The notes beneath the pieces were generated by a model. The model did no database searches, was not told the origin of the DNA, and saw only the letters and a program-made list of their open reading frames with translations. Both the position numbers and the translations under genes were made by a program. 64,000 nucleotides of DNA from JABDMH01 sp965223105 (lineage in GTDB: Bacteria; Bacteroidota; Bacteroidia; Chitinophagales; Saprospiraceae): contig OZ244987.1 of NCBI GenBank assembly GCA_965223105.1, positions 6,386,001 to 6,450,000 on the forward strand, in the 5' to 3' direction. Numbering within the stretch: the first letter of the stretch is position 1; every line of letters begins with the position of its first letter. Of the stretch, positions 61,644-64,000 are shown one piece after another.

Positions 61644-63173
61644 CTAATCCATCTTGATGATGTTGCGAAAACACAACAGCTGGTTTTGGTCATTTCGGAT
61701 TGAAATAAAGTATAGTCCGGCCGGCAATGAAGATATGTCATACTCTATAGGCGGTATATTCGCAAGTGTTTGATATACCGATAAGTCAGCATTCAATATT
61801 TGGATGGTGTATCCCATGAGATTTCCATCGATTTCGAAAACATCTTCGGTGGGATTGGGATAGATCAATATGCCATCGGGTTGCAAGTGCACATCAATGG
61901 CCGGAGTGGTACTTTGGAATTCATAAGCTCCAATATCATAAAGGGCCCCCTGAGGCCTCATGAGTCCATCGATGTCTTCGGATACCACTGGGCTGACAGC
62001 CTGGGTGCCTTTGTCGATGGCTTGTGAATTGACCGAGAGATGAAGGTCATCATTCGTAGGATCAACAAAAATCTGATCGAGCGGATTAGCGATGTGAGAA
62101 TTCAAATCAAGGCCAAGGGATTGCCACTCTACCAACGAGATGGTAGAACCATCTCCGGTAGCGCTGAGCTTGTCATTCAAAAGATTATAGTCGCATGTCA
62201 GGTTATTGGTACCCCAAGTGGCAATGCATCCCCTCCATGTATGCTGGTTAACGATAATATTGTTGTAGATCTTGGCACCGACATGGGCACCATCAGCCAG
62301 CAAGATACCCCACCTGCCGTCATCTGGTACGATGATGGTATTGTTATAAATTTCGGCACCGGTAGAGGCCTGTGCCCCATCGATCATAAACAGTGCAATC
62401 CCCTGAGCATTGTGATTGTCGAAAATTAGATTGTTGTACACTTTGGCGTTTACTACACCATCCATGTTTAGGCCTGCAGCCAAATTGTTGTCATAAAGGA
62501 CATTACCATATACTTGTGCATCTGATATCAGACCATCACCTCCGGCTGATAAATCACCGTTCATATGAATGCCCGTGTTGTTATTTCCATAGCATTGGTT
62601 GAATCTGATAATCGGGCGGTCGCCACTGTTGGAGTGATAAATACCGTGCTCATCGACGGAATGGGTACAGACATTGAATTCAATCAGAATGTCTTCTGCA
62701 AAGCCGGTAAAAATTCCACGTTCAGCGTTGTTGTCACAACGGCAATTTCTCACTACGCAGTGATCTGAAAGCACCACCCTAATTCCATTTCCCGACCCAG
62801 GCATATCGTTTACGATAAAGCCGTCGATCATTATGTAGTCAGCGCCTTCAATGTTGATGCCATCATCTCTGATTGGTCCAGTTTGATTGATCAGGGCATT
62901 ATTGCCCAAGGCCATAAATACGATGGGTTGATCCTCAGTGCCTGATGTACGTAAATCAAACCCAGCATAAGTGCCGTCCTCCACCAATACGCTGTCACCA
63001 GGCTCCACCTGATCAGCGGCATGTTGCAAAGTTGCAAACGCCTGGGCCAAAGAAAGTCCGCTGTTTAGATCGTTGCCAAGGTTGGATACATAATAGGTCG
63101 TTGCCATCAGTGCTGGTGAAAAAAAGAGAAAAAAGATTGAGGGTTTCCACTTACAGGGCAATGGACGATGCAT
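61644..63173 (-). CDS. Secreted right-handed beta-helix protein with type IX sorting domain
   Basis: A 509-residue protein with a signal peptide (SIFFLFFSPALMATTYYVS). The opening YYVSNLGNDLNSGLSLAQAFATLQHAADQVEPGDSVLVEDGTY is the typical start of secreted parallel beta-helix proteins. Coils with N-x-I/V repeats (YNNLIFDNHNAQGI, YNNTIIVP) follow to about residue 410. The C-terminal 90 residues (ILIYPNPTEDVFEIDG, LPAGLYFISI) are a type A type IX secretion sorting domain, so the protein is exported to the surface or medium. It is probably a polysaccharide lyase or binding protein; no catalytic residue can be named. Confidence 0.85.
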   Translation of the reverse strand: MHRPLPCKWKPSIFFLFFSPALMATTYYVSNLGNDLNSGLSLAQAFATLQHAADQVEPGDSVLVEDGTYAGFDLRTSGTEDQPIVFMALGNNALINQTGPIRDDGINIEGADYIMIDGFIVNDMPGSGNGIRVVLSDHCVVRNCRCDNNAERGIFTGFAEDILIEFNVCTHSVDEHGIYHSNSGDRPIIRFNQCYGNNNTGIHMNGDLSAGGDGLISDAQVYGNVLYDNNLAAGLNMDGVVNAKVYNNLIFDNHNAQGIALFMIDGAQASTGAEIYNNTIIVPDDGRWGILLADGAHVGAKIYNNIIVNQHTWRGCIATWGTNNLTCDYNLLNDKLSATGDGSTISLVEWQSLGLDLNSHIANPLDQIFVDPTNDDLHLSVNSQAIDKGTQAVSPVVSEDIDGLMRPQGALYDIGAYEFQSTTPAIDVHLQPDGILIYPNPTEDVFEIDGNLMGYTIQILNADLSVYQTLANIPPIEYDISSLPAGLYFISIRNDQNQLLCFRNIIKMD

Positions 63174-63469
63174 CCTAATGATAAAGTAAAAATTAGATAA
63201 TTCGTTTGAGCGTGCCCTTCGAGTGTGTGGTAAGTGAGGTCTAAAACAGACCGAGCCCGCTTTGGCCTGTTTTATGAACGGACAAGTGACCCTCTATCGT
63301 ATTTTTGGTAGGTTTTACGATGTACAAGAAATCATGCCCGAAAGAGAAGGACAGACGATCTCTTGCAATCAATTGGTTGTTCATCTACATTAAGACCAAG
63401 AGCCGATTTTACCCGTAGGTATACGTTCCACTGGCAGCAGCCGCTCCCGGTTCTTGTACATGCTGCGAA

Positions 63470-64000
63470 TCACATCCTGGTCAACTTTTCTCCTGCTGTG
63501 ATAGGGAAATTTAAGTGATTTTGTTTCGGCGGATAAAGGCAAGTGGTATAATTATTAAAGGAGCAGGGGGGATTGTAAAGTCTGTTGAAGTCCAGGGTCA
63601 CTTCTCCGTCTTCATCCGGAAGATCGATATACATATAGCGCCCACCTCCATAGGTTTCTACACCGGTGGTTGCATCGGCAACCATGAGAAACCCATTTTG
63701 ACCAACTTGCAAGGAATAGTCGCTGCCTCGAAATCTAAAATTGACTTGGCCGACAAACTGGGTCTCAGCATAGGGACCCAGCTCTGATTTGACTTCTTCC
63801 GATCTGACCTCTTCATAATATTTGACATGGGCCAGAAAAACCATCGATACATTTACAGGATAGGACTCAAACCCTTTCCAAGTTCTTATTTCTGGATTCT
63901 CACGATCCCATATCCGCAGATAGGGCTGATTGTTTCTGGTAATAATCTGCCACCGTAAACGATCGTGCTTCAGCACCCTGGAACTTCCGAATTCATCAAG
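63470..64000 (-). CDS. DUF1684 domain protein, 5' partial
   Basis: The frame is open to the right edge of the window, so only the C-terminal part (176 codons) is present. It matches DUF1684: LRIWDRENPEIRTWKGFESYPVN, GRYMYIDLPDEDGEVTLDFNRLYNPPCSFNNYTTCLYPPKQNHLNFPITAGEK. The NPPC-x-F-x3-TTC-x2-PP-x2-N segment is the signature. A GTG at 63976 gives a shorter frame but the family extends further, so the start is outside. The domain is common in Bacteroidota and has no established function. Confidence 0.85.
   Translation of the reverse strand, partial: LDEFGSSRVLKHDRLRWQIITRNNQPYLRIWDRENPEIRTWKGFESYPVNVSMVFLAHVKYYEEVRSEEVKSELGPYAETQFVGQVNFRFRGSDYSLQVGQNGFLMVADATTGVETYGGGRYMYIDLPDEDGEVTLDFNRLYNPPCSFNNYTTCLYPPKQNHLNFPITAGEKLTRM

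Overview
The window reads as chromosomal DNA of a member of the Bacteroidota, probably near the Saprospiria or Chitinophagia; the rank below phylum is a guess. The signs are type IX secretion sorting domains of both kinds (a gliding-motility-type C-terminal domain on the first gene and a type A tail on the beta-helix protein at 61644-63173), promoters of the TTG-N19/20-TAnnTTTG form, relaxed lipoprotein signals, and a fused single-chain glycine decarboxylase. There are no rRNA or tRNA genes, no CRISPR array, no insertion sequence and no prophage that I can support.

Layout: 1-2.5 kb holds the 3' end of a large secreted Ig-repeat protein. 2.6-9.8 kb is housekeeping: yceD-rpmF, ridA-trpS-FAH hydrolase, metK and gcvP. 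9.8-16.4 kb has an ADP-heptose epimerase, a secreted sulfatase coupled to a 58-residue membrane protein missed by length cut-offs, a phosphopantetheinyl transferase, a WD40 protein, dcd and an AraC-type regulator. 17.1-19.7 kb is a DNA ligase and ligase-associated exonuclease pair. 20-24.8 kb holds a lipoprotein metallo-beta-lactamase-fold hydrolase and an isoquinoline-oxidoreductase-type molybdenum hydroxylase, preceded by an apparently 5'-truncated XdhC-YHS gene. 25.7-31.7 kb is accessory: a serine hydrolase, a duplicated palindrome element, an ArsR/SRPBCC operon, an apparently exported methyltransferase and a YadA-head/peptidase S74 protein. 31.8-40.4 kb carries katG, a DUF1080 protein, a lipoprotein beta-helix protein and a B12-dependent ribonucleotide reductase with a long, possibly structured leader.

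The most coherent system is the minus-strand nitrate-respiration block at 40.5-54.3 kb. Its order is di-haem cytochrome c, narG, ric, narH, narJ, narI, two narK-family transporters, an AhpD-like protein, an outer-membrane channel and a hemerythrin-like protein. A divergent Rrf2 regulator with three cysteines sits beside its start. NarGHI would reduce nitrate at the inner membrane, the NarK pair and the outer-membrane channel would move nitrate and nitrite, and the di-iron proteins Ric and hemerythrin would deal with nitric oxide damage. Two details stand out: ric is inserted between narG and narH, and one NarK carries an extra soluble domain of about 88 residues.

The last 10 kb holds a TPR/class III nucleotide cyclase, a two-CBS protein, a P-loop kinase-like protein, aconitase A, a type IX-secreted beta-helix protein, and the 3' part of a DUF1684 gene that runs off the window.
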